Origin: Mycobacterium sp. GA-1199
GTDB taxonomy: Bacteria > Actinomycetota > Actinomycetes > Mycobacteriales > Mycobacteriaceae
Length of the DNA: 64,000 bases
Assembly (NCBI RefSeq): GCF_001500045.1
Contig: NZ_LQIX01000008.1
Coordinates: 54,866 to 118,865, forward strand
Direction: 5' to 3'
Shown here: positions 43,481 through 51,994 of the stretch, piece by piece
Layout: each line of letters begins with the position of its first letter
Position numbering within the stretch: position 1 is the stretch's first letter
Notes under the pieces: model-generated
What the model saw: the letters and a program-made list of their open reading frames with translations, nothing else
Told to the model about the DNA's origin: nothing
Database searches by the model: none
Made by a program: the position numbers and the translations under genes

Positions 43481-45409
43481 GTGACTGAAACGGACCTGAT
43501 CACGGCTGGGGGCAGCAGCGAAAACGGTGAGCTGCCAAACGCCGTGAGTTCAGAAACCTCAACTTCTGCGGCGGCGGACGCGCCGAACGCGACGCCGACC
43601 GCGGAAACAGCACCGACCGCCGAGGTCGCTTCCGGCAACCGCGGCGGCTCCCTCTCGACCATGGTGCTGCCCGAACTGCGTGCCTTGGCCAAGGAAATCG
43701 GCGTCGAGGGCGCATCCGGTATGCGCAAGGGCGAACTGGTCGCCGCCATCCGTGAGCGGCGCGGCGACTCGAACGGCCGCGGAAAGGCATCCGCCGGCGG
43801 TGAGGCTCCCGCGACCAGCGAGGCCAAGACCACCGAACCCGCCAAGGATGCTCCGAACGCCGAGTCGGGCACCCAGAGCGACGACAGCGGTTCCAACACC
43901 GACGCCGAGCAACAGCCCCGCCGCCGTGAGCGGCGTGGCGCGTCGCGTGGAACCGGCGCACCCGACGCTTCGGGCGACCAGCCGGACAACGCCGCTACCA
44001 AGACCGGCGATCGCCAGAGCGACCAGTCCAACAAGAGCGACCAGTCCAACAAGTCGGATACCAAGTCCGACGGCGATCAGCAGCAGGGCGGCGACCAGCA
44101 GGGCGGTCAGAACCGCGGCGGCGGCAACAACAACGACGACGACGGCGAGGGCCGAGGCGGTCGTCGCGGTCGCCGGTTCCGGGACCGCAGGCGCCGTGAG
44201 CGCGGTGGCGGTGACGGCGGCGGCGGTGACCGCGACACCGAACTGCGTGAGGACGACGTCGTTCAGCCTGTCGCCGGCATCCTCGACGTCCTCGACAACT
44301 ACGCGTTTGTCCGCACCTCCGGTTATCTGGCCGGCCCGAACGACGTGTACGTCTCGATGAACATGGTGCGCAAGAACGGCTTGCGCCGCGGTGACGCCGT
44401 GACCGGTGCCGTGCGGGTGCCCCGAGATGGAGAAGGCGGCGACAAGAACCCGCGGCAGAAGTTCAATCCGCTGGTGCGCCTGGACACCGTCAACGGCAAG
44501 CCGGTGGAGGAGGCCAAGAAGCGGCCCGAGTTCAACAAGCTCACGCCGCTCTACCCGAATCAGCGGCTGCGCCTGGAGACCAACACCGAGAAGCTGACCA
44601 CCCGCGTCATCGACCTGATCATGCCGATCGGCAAGGGTCAGCGCGCGCTGATCGTGTCGCCGCCCAAGGCCGGTAAGACCACGATCCTCCAGGACATCGC
44701 CAACGCGATCACCACCAACAATCCGGAATGCCACCTGATGGTGGTGCTCGTCGACGAGCGTCCGGAAGAGGTGACCGACATGCAGCGCTCGGTCAAGGGC
44801 GAGGTCATCGCCTCGACGTTCGACCGGCCGCCGTCCGATCACACCCAGGCCGCCGAGCTGGCGATCGAGCGGGCCAAGCGGCTCGTCGAGCAGGGTAAGG
44901 ACGTTGTCGTGCTGCTGGACTCGATCACCCGCCTCGGCCGCGCGTACAACAACGCGTCGCCGGCCTCGGGTCGCATCCTGTCCGGTGGTGTCGACTCGAC
45001 CGCGCTGTATCCGCCGAAGCGGTTCCTCGGCGCGGCCCGAAACATCGAAGAGGGCGGCTCGCTGACCATCGTCGCCACCGCAATGGTGGAGACCGGGTCG
45101 ACCGGCGACACGGTGATCTTCGAGGAGTTCAAGGGCACCGGTAACGCCGAGCTCAAGCTCGACCGCAAGATCGCCGAGCGACGCGTCTTCCCGGCCGTCG
45201 ACGTCAACCCGTCCGGCACCCGCAAGGACGAGCTGCTGCTCTCGCCGGACGAGTTCGCGATCGTGCACAAGCTGCGTCGCGTGCTGTCGGGGCTGGATCC
45301 GCACCAGGCCATCGACCTGTTGATGAGCCAGCTGCGCAAGACCAAGAACAACTACGAGTTCCTGGTGCAGGTCTCCAAGACCGCCCCGGGCTCGATGGAC
45401 GCCGACTAA
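43481..45409 (+). CDS. rho: Transcription termination factor Rho
   Basis: This 642-residue hexameric helicase terminates transcription. An N-terminal Rho-N domain (MVLPELRALAKEIGVEGASGMRKGELVAAI, about 60-90) is followed by a disordered insert of about 160 residues rich in Asp, Gln, Asn, Gly and Arg. Then come the RNA-binding OB fold (ILDVLDNYAFVRTSGYLAGPNDVYVS) and the ATPase core with Walker A (SPPKAGKTT), VDERPEEVTDM and the Q/R-loop region (VATAMVETGSTGDTVIFEEFKGTGN). The insert is the actinobacterial type and makes this protein about 40 residues longer than Rv1297. It contains a duplicated SDQSNK. Confidence 0.97.
   Translation: MTETDLITAGGSSENGELPNAVSSETSTSAAADAPNATPTAETAPTAEVASGNRGGSLSTMVLPELRALAKEIGVEGASGMRKGELVAAIRERRGDSNGRGKASAGGEAPATSEAKTTEPAKDAPNAESGTQSDDSGSNTDAEQQPRRRERRGASRGTGAPDASGDQPDNAATKTGDRQSDQSNKSDQSNKSDTKSDGDQQQGGDQQGGQNRGGGNNNDDDGEGRGGRRGRRFRDRRRRERGGGDGGGGDRDTELREDDVVQPVAGILDVLDNYAFVRTSGYLAGPNDVYVSMNMVRKNGLRRGDAVTGAVRVPRDGEGGDKNPRQKFNPLVRLDTVNGKPVEEAKKRPEFNKLTPLYPNQRLRLETNTEKLTTRVIDLIMPIGKGQRALIVSPPKAGKTTILQDIANAITTNNPECHLMVVLVDERPEEVTDMQRSVKGEVIASTFDRPPSDHTQAAELAIERAKRLVEQGKDVVVLLDSITRLGRAYNNASPASGRILSGGVDSTALYPPKRFLGAARNIEEGGSLTIVATAMVETGSTGDTVIFEEFKGTGNAELKLDRKIAERRVFPAVDVNPSGTRKDELLLSPDEFAIVHKLRRVLSGLDPHQAIDLLMSQLRKTKNNYEFLVQVSKTAPGSMDAD
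44018..44053 (+). repeat. Perfect 18-bp tandem duplication inside rho
   Basis: AGCGACCAGTCCAACAAG occurs twice in a row, coding SDQSNK twice in the disordered insert of Rho. It is in frame and adds length only. Confidence 0.9.
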
Positions 45410-45419
45410 CTGAAACCAT

Positions 45420-45854
45420 TCATCGATACGGGTCGGTGATCTCGCGCAGCGCCGTCAACGCTTCGCGTAGCTGCCGAAACCGGCGGTCACCGAGGTAACG
45501 TCGCCACTCGTCCTCGACCTTGGCGACCTCGGCGCCCGCGGTCCTGCACGCCGCCATGCCCTTGTCGCTCAATGTCACCAGCCGGGCCCGTGCATCGGTT
45601 GGATCGGGGGAGCGCAACACGTAACCCGAGCGTTCCAGTTGGTCGACCAGCGCACCGGCCGTCTGCTTGGTGACGCGTGCCTGCTCGGCGAGATCGGTGA
45701 GCCGCATCCCGCGCGGATCGAGGCGTTGCATCAGCCGACTCTGTGCCGCAGTGATGTCGTCGGCGCCGGCGCCAGCCAATGCCTCCATGACGCGTGTCTC
45801 GACGGCGCGGTGTCCGATGAACATGAGCGTGGCGACGTTCGGCATCTCGGTCAC
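45420..45854 (-). CDS. MarR-family transcription regulator
   Basis: This 144-residue protein has a winged-helix core: MRLTDLAEQARVTKQTAGALVDQLERSGYVLRSPDPTDARARLVTLSDKG, the standard MarR recognition helix and wing. Dimerisation helices lie at both ends. GTG 45854 is chosen; an ATG three codons in is possible. It is convergent with rho and divergent from a mycothiol-dependent isomerase-like gene. A perfect CCTGAC/GTCAGG palindrome in the gap is its probable operator, controlling both genes. The ligand is unknown. Confidence 0.87.
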   Translation of the reverse strand: MTEMPNVATLMFIGHRAVETRVMEALAGAGADDITAAQSRLMQRLDPRGMRLTDLAEQARVTKQTAGALVDQLERSGYVLRSPDPTDARARLVTLSDKGMAACRTAGAEVAKVEDEWRRYLGDRRFRQLREALTALREITDPYR

Positions 45855-45857
45855 ACG

Positions 45858-45895
45858 TTGACGTTAGTACGATTACCTGACTACATTTGGTCAGG
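45858..45895. promoter_or_regulatory. Divergent promoter and MarR-type palindrome
   Basis: TTGACG (45858-45863) and TACATT (45882-45887), 18 bp apart, form a plus-strand promoter. CCTGAC (45876-45881) and GTCAGG (45890-45895) are perfect arms over eight bases and cover the -10. On the minus strand TACTAA (45869-45864) is a -10 for the MarR gene. A further CCTGACT half-site follows at 45899. Confidence 0.6.
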
Positions 45896-45917
45896 AAACC
45901 TGACTAAAGGGGCTGTC

Positions 45918-46508
45918 GTGGACTCCGACACGATATGGCGGCATATCGATGAGCAGCGTGCGAGCCTTGCCGACATGCTGGACGGCCTAGAGCCCGAACA
46001 ATGGTCGACGCCGAGCCTGTGCGAGGGGTGGACCGTTCGCCACGTGGCCGCGCACATCACGCACTCCGCATCCGGTACGCCGAGGTTGCTGTTCGAACTG
46101 CTGCGGTCCGGCTTCCGGTTCAACGCGATGATCTACCGAGTAGCGGTGCAGGACAAGCGATCTCCTGCCGAGCTGACAGCGGCGCTGCGCGCCATGCGCG
46201 GGTCGCGTAAGCGTCCGCCGGGCACCGCCGAACTCGACCCGTTGACGGATGTTTTGGTGCACACCCAGGACATCGCCGTGCCACTCGGGATCGACCGTCC
46301 CATGCCCGTCGACGCGGCGGTGGCGGCGGCCGAACGGGTGTGGGCAATGGGTTTTCCGTTCAAGGCGCAGCGACGCTTTGACGGCGTACAACTCGCCGCG
46401 ACGGACGCCGAGTTCCAGGCCGGCGAGGGTCGACGAGTCGAGGCGCCGATCCGCGACATCCTCATGACGCTCGTCGGTCGGCCCGCGATCACCATCGACG
46501 TCGCGTAG
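45918..46508 (+). CDS. Maleylpyruvate isomerase-family mycothiol-dependent protein
   Basis: This 196-residue helical-bundle protein is of the DinB/MDMPI superfamily. The N-terminal metal-binding part reads WSTPSLCEGWTVRHVAAHITHS, with the conserved His of RHVAAH and further His in VLVHTQDIAVPLG. These proteins use mycothiol or bacillithiol with a divalent metal; few have known substrates. GTG 45918 follows ggggctgtc as a weak RBS. It is divergent from a MarR regulator across a palindrome, so it is probably induced by the regulator's ligand, perhaps an electrophile detoxified with mycothiol (inference). Confidence 0.83.
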   Translation: MDSDTIWRHIDEQRASLADMLDGLEPEQWSTPSLCEGWTVRHVAAHITHSASGTPRLLFELLRSGFRFNAMIYRVAVQDKRSPAELTAALRAMRGSRKRPPGTAELDPLTDVLVHTQDIAVPLGIDRPMPVDAAVAAAERVWAMGFPFKAQRRFDGVQLAATDAEFQAGEGRRVEAPIRDILMTLVGRPAITIDVA

Positions 46509-46511
46509 AGA

Positions 46512-47117
46512 TCACGCGCCCGGGTCGGCTCGCAGTCCTGGCATGACATAGCGGCGTAGGTGGCGCAGCACCGCGTCGCCGTCGCTGGGATCAAGCGTTC
46601 TGCCGGGTACGGTGGCAAGCGAAATCAGCACGCGGGCAAGCCATTCCGACGCTTCGGCGATATTGGTGTCGGGGTGGATCTCGGCCGACTCGCGTGCGGC
46701 GACCAGGTAGCGCGACCAGAAGTCGGCCAGGTCGGGCACCAGTCCCTGCACACCGGCGCCCGCGCACGCGGCGAACTCGTCCGGCTCGTCGACGCGCAGC
46801 TTCATCAAAAGGGTGCCGGGGTCGTCGTAGGCCGTGCGCCCGTGCAGGACTCCGGCGGCGATCTGTCGGTCCAGGCCCTCGACGCGCTCGAGCATCTCGT
46901 GCGCCTCGGACCAGTAGGCCTCATTGAGCCGCACGATCGCCGCGCCCAGCAGTGAGACCTTGTCGGGGAAGTGGCGGTACAGCCAGCCGCGGGAGACGCC
47001 CGCCACCTCGGCCACCTCGGACACGGTGGTCGAGCGGATTCCCTTGGCGCGCAGGCAGACCTCGGCCGCGTCGATCAGTCGATCGCGGACGGTCTTGGTG
47101 GCGGCGCCGCTCGTCAC
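46512..47117 (-). CDS. TetR-family transcription regulator
   Basis: This 201-residue protein has an N-terminal TetR helix-turn-helix (RLIDAAEVCLRAKGIRSTTVSEVAEVAGVSRGWLYRHFPDKVSLLGAAI) and a mostly helical ligand domain. It is divergent from an acyl-CoA synthetase gene across 101 bases that contain an 18-bp palindrome, so it probably controls that gene and itself. An acyl-CoA or fatty acid is a natural guess for the ligand. Its stop lies four bases from the stop of the convergent isomerase-like gene. Confidence 0.88.
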   Translation of the reverse strand: MTSGAATKTVRDRLIDAAEVCLRAKGIRSTTVSEVAEVAGVSRGWLYRHFPDKVSLLGAAIVRLNEAYWSEAHEMLERVEGLDRQIAAGVLHGRTAYDDPGTLLMKLRVDEPDEFAACAGAGVQGLVPDLADFWSRYLVAARESAEIHPDTNIAEASEWLARVLISLATVPGRTLDPSDGDAVLRHLRRYVMPGLRADPGA

Positions 47118-47180
47118 CAGGTGGGCTCCTCCGTTAACCTCGCCCTCGAGTGGGCCGATCGGGGCATTGTGTCATGGTAG

Positions 47181-47198
47181 ACAGAATCGCGAATCTGT
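47181..47198. promoter_or_regulatory. Palindrome between TetR and acyl-CoA synthetase genes
   Basis: ACAGAATCGCGAATCTGT is an 18-bp palindrome centred on TCGCGA with one non-complementary pair each side. It lies 20 bases before the synthetase ATG and 64 bases before the TetR ATG, a typical TetR operator place. Confidence 0.55.
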
Positions 47199-47218
47199 TC
47201 ACTGTCGGAAGGTGAGCC

Positions 47219-48787
47219 ATGGCGGACACGCTCCAGCAGCTGCTCAACGAGCGCGCCGACCGCGACACCGTCGCCATCCGGCACGGGGACCGCACCTGGA
47301 CCTACCGCCAATACGTCGCCGAGGCCAAGACGCAGGCCGCCGCGCTCATCGGCGCCGCCGACGCGGACCGTCCCCTGCACGTCGGGGTCTTGCTCGGCAA
47401 CACTCCCGACATGCTGATCGCGCTCGCGGCGGCCGGCCTCGGGGGCTATGTCGTGTGCGGTATCAACACCACGCGCCGCGGGGAGGCCCTGGCACGCGAC
47501 GTGACCAAGGTGCACTGTCAGTTCCTGATCACCGACGCCGAACACCGTGCGCTGCTCGACGGTCTGGACCTGTCGGGGGTCACGGTGCTGGACACATCGA
47601 GCACCGCATGGACGGACTTCCTGGCCACCGCGACGACATTCATTCCGCACCGCGAAGCCGCCGTCGACGACACGTTCATGATGATCTTCACCTCCGGCAC
47701 CAGCGGTGACCCCAAGGCCGTCCAGGTTGCCAACCTCATGGTGCTGTTCGCCGGCAACGCCCTGGCCGAGAGGTTCGAACTCACCGAGAACGACGTCTGC
47801 TACCTCTCGATGCCGATGTTCCATTCGAACGCCGTGGTGGGCGGATGGGCGCCTGCGCTCGTCGCCGGGGCCGCGATGGTGCCCGCCAAGTTCTCGGCGT
47901 CCAGGTTCCTGGCCGACATCCGACGCCACCGCGTGACTTACATGAACTATGTGGGCAAACCGCTGGCCTACGTTCTGGCCACTCCCGAGCAGCCCGACGA
48001 TCGCGACAACCCGCTGCGCGTCGCATTCGGCAACGAGGCCACCGACCGCGACATCGAGCAGTTCAGCCGGCGCTTCGACGTCACCGTCGACGACGGCTTC
48101 GGTTCGACCGAGAACGCCGTGATCATCACCCGCACCCCCGACACGCCGAAAGGCTCCATCGGACAAGGCTTTCCAGGCGTGGCGATCTACAACAGCGACA
48201 CGGTCACCGAATGCCCGGTGGCGGAGTTCGACGAAAACGGCGCGTTGACCAACGCCGACGTGGCGATCGGCGAACTCGTCAACACCGACGGCAGCGGCCT
48301 GTTTCGCGGCTACTACAACGACCCGGACGCCACCGACGAGCGGATGCGCCACGGCATGTACTGGTCGGGGGATCTGGCGTACCGCGACGCCGACGGCTAC
48401 ATCTACCTGGCCGGACGCACCGCCGACTGGATGCGGGTTGACGGCGAGAACCTCGCGACCGCGCCCATCGAGCGGATCCTGCTGCGGCTGCCGGCGGTCA
48501 ACCGCGTCGCGGTCTATCCGGTGCCCGACGAGCTTGTCGGCGACCAGGTGATGGCCGCCCTGGTGCTGCAGGACGACGCCGAACTCGATCCGCAGACGTT
48601 CGAGCAGTTCCTGGCGGCACAGCGAGACCTCTCGCCGAAGGCCTGGCCGCGCTACGTGTGGGTCGCCGACGACCTGCCCAGCACCGCGACCAACAAGATT
48701 GTCAAGCGTGAGCTCGTCGCGCGAGGCGTCACACCCGACGGCAGGACGCTGTGGCGGCGTGACGGCAGCAGGTTCCAACCTGTCTAG
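47219..48787 (+). CDS. Acyl-CoA synthetase (FadD family)
   Basis: This 522-residue adenylate-forming enzyme activates a fatty or carboxylic acid to acyl-CoA. P-loop: MIFTSGTSGDPKAV (near residue 160). A5 region: GFGSTENA. A7-A8: YWSGDLAYRDADGYIYLAGRTADWMRVDGEN. Catalytic Lys in the C-terminal domain: TNKIVKREL. The overall form is like mycobacterial FadD1/FadD17. The ATG has ggaaggtga before it. It is divergently arranged with a TetR gene across a palindrome. The chain length used cannot be read from sequence. Confidence 0.92.
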   Translation: MADTLQQLLNERADRDTVAIRHGDRTWTYRQYVAEAKTQAAALIGAADADRPLHVGVLLGNTPDMLIALAAAGLGGYVVCGINTTRRGEALARDVTKVHCQFLITDAEHRALLDGLDLSGVTVLDTSSTAWTDFLATATTFIPHREAAVDDTFMMIFTSGTSGDPKAVQVANLMVLFAGNALAERFELTENDVCYLSMPMFHSNAVVGGWAPALVAGAAMVPAKFSASRFLADIRRHRVTYMNYVGKPLAYVLATPEQPDDRDNPLRVAFGNEATDRDIEQFSRRFDVTVDDGFGSTENAVIITRTPDTPKGSIGQGFPGVAIYNSDTVTECPVAEFDENGALTNADVAIGELVNTDGSGLFRGYYNDPDATDERMRHGMYWSGDLAYRDADGYIYLAGRTADWMRVDGENLATAPIERILLRLPAVNRVAVYPVPDELVGDQVMAALVLQDDAELDPQTFEQFLAAQRDLSPKAWPRYVWVADDLPSTATNKIVKRELVARGVTPDGRTLWRRDGSRFQPV

Positions 48788-48817
48788 CCGCGAGCCGTCT
48801 AGCCGTCTAGCCGCGAG
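48782..48817 (+). repeat. Short repeat over the end of the acyl-CoA synthetase gene
   Basis: GTCTAGCCGCGAG occurs at 48782-48794 (containing the TAG stop) and again at 48805-48817, with a partial copy GTCTAGCC at 48797-48804. It is a local duplication without evident role. Confidence 0.6.
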
Positions 48818-48959
48818 TGTGGGGTTATGTCACGCCAAACCGCCGCGCCGCGTGCGGGTAACCCACGTTCGGCCCGGAGGTGGAATAGCGCGACGGTCGA
48901 GGCGGAAGCGGAATACCGCCCGGTGCGCACGCGTTTAGGCACTTGGCGGCCCTAGCTGG

Positions 48960-49021
48960 CATAATGGACCGCCGACCCTGAAGTTCCGGTTCACGCCCGT
49001 CACCTCCAGCACGGAGGGGCG
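48960..49021 (+). promoter_or_regulatory. rpmE promoter -10 and leader hairpin
   Basis: CATAAT (48960-48965) is a likely -10, giving a leader of about 75 bases before rpmE. In it CCTCC (49003-49007) and GGAGG (49013-49017) form a stem extended by gcccg.../...cggggc pairings. Actinobacterial L31 leaders with conserved structure are known, so it may be an autoregulatory element. The gap 48818-48959 shows nothing else. Confidence 0.35.
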
Positions 49022-49048
49022 ACCCGGGGCACGATCGAAGAGGACACC

Positions 49049-49276
49049 ATGAAAACGGGTATTCACCCCGATTATGTAGAGACCACAGTGCACTGCGGTT
49101 GCGGCAACACGTTCACCACGCGGAGCACCAAGCAGAGCGGACAGATCCACGTCGAGGTCTGCTCGCAGTGCCATCCCTTCTACACCGGCAAGCAGAAGAT
49201 CCTCGACAGCGGCGGCCGGGTGGCGCGCTTCGAGAAGCGCTACGGCAAGCGCAAGGACAAGGCTGCCGACAAGTAG
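49049..49276 (+). CDS. rpmE: 50S ribosomal protein L31 (zinc-binding form)
   Basis: This 75-residue ribosomal protein opens [22 protein letters not shown] and contains [13 protein letters not shown]. Cys16, Cys18, Cys38 and Cys41 mark the zinc-containing (C+) paralogue rather than the zinc-free one induced on zinc starvation. The RBS agagga lies before the ATG. The locus order rho-rpmE-prfA is conserved with Rv1297-Rv1299, though here regulators and fadD are inserted between rho and rpmE. Confidence 0.97.
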   Translation: MKTGIHPDYVETTVHCGCGNTFTTRSTKQSGQIHVEVCSQCHPFYTGKQKILDSGGRVARFEKRYGKRKDKAADK

Positions 49277-49363
49277 CTTCCGTTCCGGCGCCCGATCTGC
49301 CGCATCAGCGGCCAGGCCGGGCGCCGGTTTGCGTTCGCGAGTAGCCACGGAGAGGAGGTCGAC

Positions 49364-50455
49364 ATGGCTCGCGCTGAATCCCCGGCTCAGCCCGGAGGCG
49401 CGATCGACACGCTGCTGGCCGAGCATGCCGACCTCGAACGCCAACTCAGCGATCCGGACCTGCATGCCGACGCCGCTCGCGCCCGCAAGGTGGGCAGACG
49501 CTTCGCGCAGGTGTCGCCGATCGTCGCGACGTATCGCAAGCTCGAGGCCGCCCGCGGTGACCTGGAGGCGGCACGGGAACTGGCGGCCGACGATCCGTCG
49601 TTCGCGGCCGAGGTCGACGAGCTGGTGGCCACCGTCGAGCAACTCGACACCCAGCTGACCGACCTGCTGGCGCCCCGCGACCCGCACGACGCCGACGACA
49701 TCGTCCTCGAGGTCAAGTCGGGGGAGGGCGGCGAGGAATCCGCGCTATTCGCCGCCGACCTCGCCCGCATGTACATCCGCTACGCCGAGCGCCACGGTTG
49801 GACCGTCACCGTGCTCGACGAGACCTTCTCCGACCTCGGCGGCTACAAGGACGCCACACTCTCGATCCGCAGCAAAGGCGACTCCGCCGACGGCGTGTGG
49901 TCGCGGCTGAAATTCGAAGGCGGCGTGCATCGCGTACAGCGGGTCCCCGTCACCGAGTCCCAGGGCCGCGTGCACACCTCCGCGGCCGGGGTGCTCGTCT
50001 ATCCCGAGCCCGAAGAGGTCGAAGAGGTGCAGATCGACGAATCGGATCTGCGCGTCGACGTCTACCGGTCGTCGGGCAAGGGCGGCCAGGGCGTCAACAC
50101 CACCGACTCCGCCGTGCGCATCACCCACCTGCCCACGGGCATCGTGGTCACCTGTCAGAACGAGCGGTCGCAGCTGCAGAACAAGGCCCGTGCGATGCAG
50201 GTGCTCGCCGCGCGGTTGCAGGCGGTGGCCGAGGAGCAGGCGCAGGCAGACGCCTCGGCCGACCGCGCCAGCCAAATCCGCACCGTCGACCGCAGCGAAC
50301 GCATCCGCACCTACAACTTCCCGGAGAACCGGATCGCCGATCACCGGATCAACTTCAAGGCGCACAACCTCGACCAGGTGCTCGACGGCGAGCTCGACGA
50401 CCTGTTCGACGCGCTGGCCGCCGCCGACAAGCAGGCGAGACTGCAGGCCACATGA
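49364..50455 (+). CDS. prfA: Peptide chain release factor 1
   Basis: This 363-residue RF1 recognises UAA and UAG stop codons and triggers peptide release. The catalytic GGQ is at residues 240-242 ([24 protein letters not shown]); the codon-recognition domain 2 includes [23 protein letters not shown] strong RBS (gagaggagg) lies before ATG 49364. Gln in GGQ is the methylation target of PrmC, whose gene follows with a four-base overlap. Confidence 0.97.
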   Translation: MARAESPAQPGGAIDTLLAEHADLERQLSDPDLHADAARARKVGRRFAQVSPIVATYRKLEAARGDLEAARELAADDPSFAAEVDELVATVEQLDTQLTDLLAPRDPHDADDIVLEVKSGEGGEESALFAADLARMYIRYAERHGWTVTVLDETFSDLGGYKDATLSIRSKGDSADGVWSRLKFEGGVHRVQRVPVTESQGRVHTSAAGVLVYPEPEEVEEVQIDESDLRVDVYRSSGKGGQGVNTTDSAVRITHLPTGIVVTCQNERSQLQNKARAMQVLAARLQAVAEEQAQADASADRASQIRTVDRSERIRTYNFPENRIADHRINFKAHNLDQVLDGELDDLFDALAAADKQARLQAT

Positions 50456-51333
50456 TCCGGCCCAGCCCGGCGCCGGCACCCACCCCGCTGAGCCAGACGA
50501 TCGACGCCGCTGCGACGGCGCTGGCCGAAGCGGGCGTCGCGGCACCGCGCGTCGACGCCGAACTGCTGGCCGCGCACGTGTTGGGGGTGGACCGGGGCCT
50601 TCTCCGGTTCGCCGAGGCCGACCCCGAATTCGCCGAACGATACGACAGCCTCATCGCGCGGCGCGCCCAGCGCATCCCGCTGCAGCACCTGGTTGGCACC
50701 GCCGCCTTCGGGCCGGTCGACGTGCACGTCGGCCCCGGCGTGTTCATCCCGCGCCCCGAAACCGAAGCCCTGCTGGAATGGGCTCTGGCACAACGGTTGC
50801 CCGACGCCCCAGTGATCGTCGACCTGTGCACGGGGAGCGGTGCGCTGGCACTCACGCTGTCGAAGGGCCGGCCCGACGCGCGCATCATCGCCGTCGACGA
50901 CTCCGAACCGGCGCTCGAATACGCGCGACGTAATCTTGCGGGCACGGCCGTCGAGATCGTCCACGCCGACGTGACCGAACCTGCACTGCTGCCCGAACTC
51001 GACGGGTCGGTCGACCTCGTCGTCGCGAACCCGCCCTACATTCCCAACGGTGCGCAGCTCGAACCCGAAGTGGCCGAACACGATCCGGCGCACGCATTGT
51101 TCGGCGGCCCAGACGGGATGCGGGTGATCGAGGCGATCTCCGGTCTCGCGGGTCGGTGGCTGCGCACCGGCGGGCTCGTGGCCGTCGAACACGACGACAC
51201 GACCTCGGAACGCACCGTTGAGTGTTTGAGCCGATCAACGCGTTTCGACGACATCACCGCGCGGCGCGATCTCGCCGGGCGGCCGCGGTTCGTGACCGCC
51301 CGAAGGACCCCCGAAGGAGGATCCGCGGCATGA
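50452..51333 (+). CDS. prmC: Release factor glutamine methyltransferase PrmC
   Basis: This 293-residue SAM-dependent enzyme N5-methylates the Gln of GGQ in release factors. It has an N-terminal helical RF-binding domain ([29 protein letters not shown]), then the Rossmann domain with [25 protein letters not shown] (SAM site) and the catalytic NPPY ([11 protein letters not shown]). It is called hemK (Rv1300) in older annotation. The ATG overlaps the prfA stop and its stop overlaps the Sua5 gene. Confidence 0.96.
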   Translation: MIRPSPAPAPTPLSQTIDAAATALAEAGVAAPRVDAELLAAHVLGVDRGLLRFAEADPEFAERYDSLIARRAQRIPLQHLVGTAAFGPVDVHVGPGVFIPRPETEALLEWALAQRLPDAPVIVDLCTGSGALALTLSKGRPDARIIAVDDSEPALEYARRNLAGTAVEIVHADVTEPALLPELDGSVDLVVANPPYIPNGAQLEPEVAEHDPAHALFGGPDGMRVIEAISGLAGRWLRTGGLVAVEHDDTTSERTVECLSRSTRFDDITARRDLAGRPRFVTARRTPEGGSAA

Positions 51334-51983
51334 GTCAGTTGTTCGACTGCTCGGACGCCGACCAGCGTGACACCGGAGTCGCGTCGGCGATCAGCGCGCT
51401 CAAGGGCGGCCGGCTGGTCGTGTTGCCGACGGACACCGTGTACGGCGTCGGCGCCGACGCATTCGACGGAGAAGCCGTCGCCGCCCTGCTCGCCGCCAAA
51501 GGGCGCGGCCGCGATATGCCGGTGCCCGTCCTCGTCGGCTCATGGCACACGATCGAAGGCCTGGTGTACAACGTGCCCACCAGCGCACGCGAACTGATCC
51601 GCGCCTTCTGGCCGGGCGCGCTGAGCCTGGTGGTACGCCAGGCGCCGTCGCTGCATTGGGACCTCGGCGACGCGCACGGGACCGTGATGTTGCGTATGCC
51701 GTTGCACCCGGTGGCCATCGAACTGCTGCGAGCAGTCGGGCCGATGGCGGTCTCGAGTGCCAACGTCTCCGGACGCCCCCCGGCCGTCACCGCGGAAGCG
51801 GCGCGCGAACAATTGGGCGAGCAAGTCGAGGTGTATCTGGAGGCCGGACCATCCGAGCGGCAGGCGGCCTCGACGATCGTCGACCTCACCGGCGCGCACC
51901 CGCGCGTGCTGCGCGAAGGCCCGGTCGGTGTCGAGGCGATCGCGACCGTGCTCGGTGTCGAGCCGACGACTTTGACGGACTGA
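51330..51983 (+). CDS. Threonylcarbamoyl-AMP synthase (Sua5/TsaC family)
   Basis: This 217-residue YrdC-fold enzyme makes threonylcarbamoyl-adenylate from threonine, bicarbonate and ATP, the first step of the t6A37 tRNA modification. Key parts: GGRLVVLPTDTVYGVGADA (about 26-44), KGRGRDMPVPVLVGS, FWPGALSLVV, and SSANVSGRPPAVTAEAA. It is of the short type without the Sua5 C-terminal domain. It overlaps prmC by four bases and matches Rv1301, so prfA-prmC-this gene form a translation-quality operon. Confidence 0.95.
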   Translation: MSQLFDCSDADQRDTGVASAISALKGGRLVVLPTDTVYGVGADAFDGEAVAALLAAKGRGRDMPVPVLVGSWHTIEGLVYNVPTSARELIRAFWPGALSLVVRQAPSLHWDLGDAHGTVMLRMPLHPVAIELLRAVGPMAVSSANVSGRPPAVTAEAAREQLGEQVEVYLEAGPSERQAASTIVDLTGAHPRVLREGPVGVEAIATVLGVEPTTLTD

Positions 51984-51994
51984 GATTGGCTTTC

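Noticed and set aside
44018..44053. Tandem repeat in rho considered as CRISPR-like or mobile
   Set aside because: Only two in-frame copies without spacers, inside a coding low-complexity insert.
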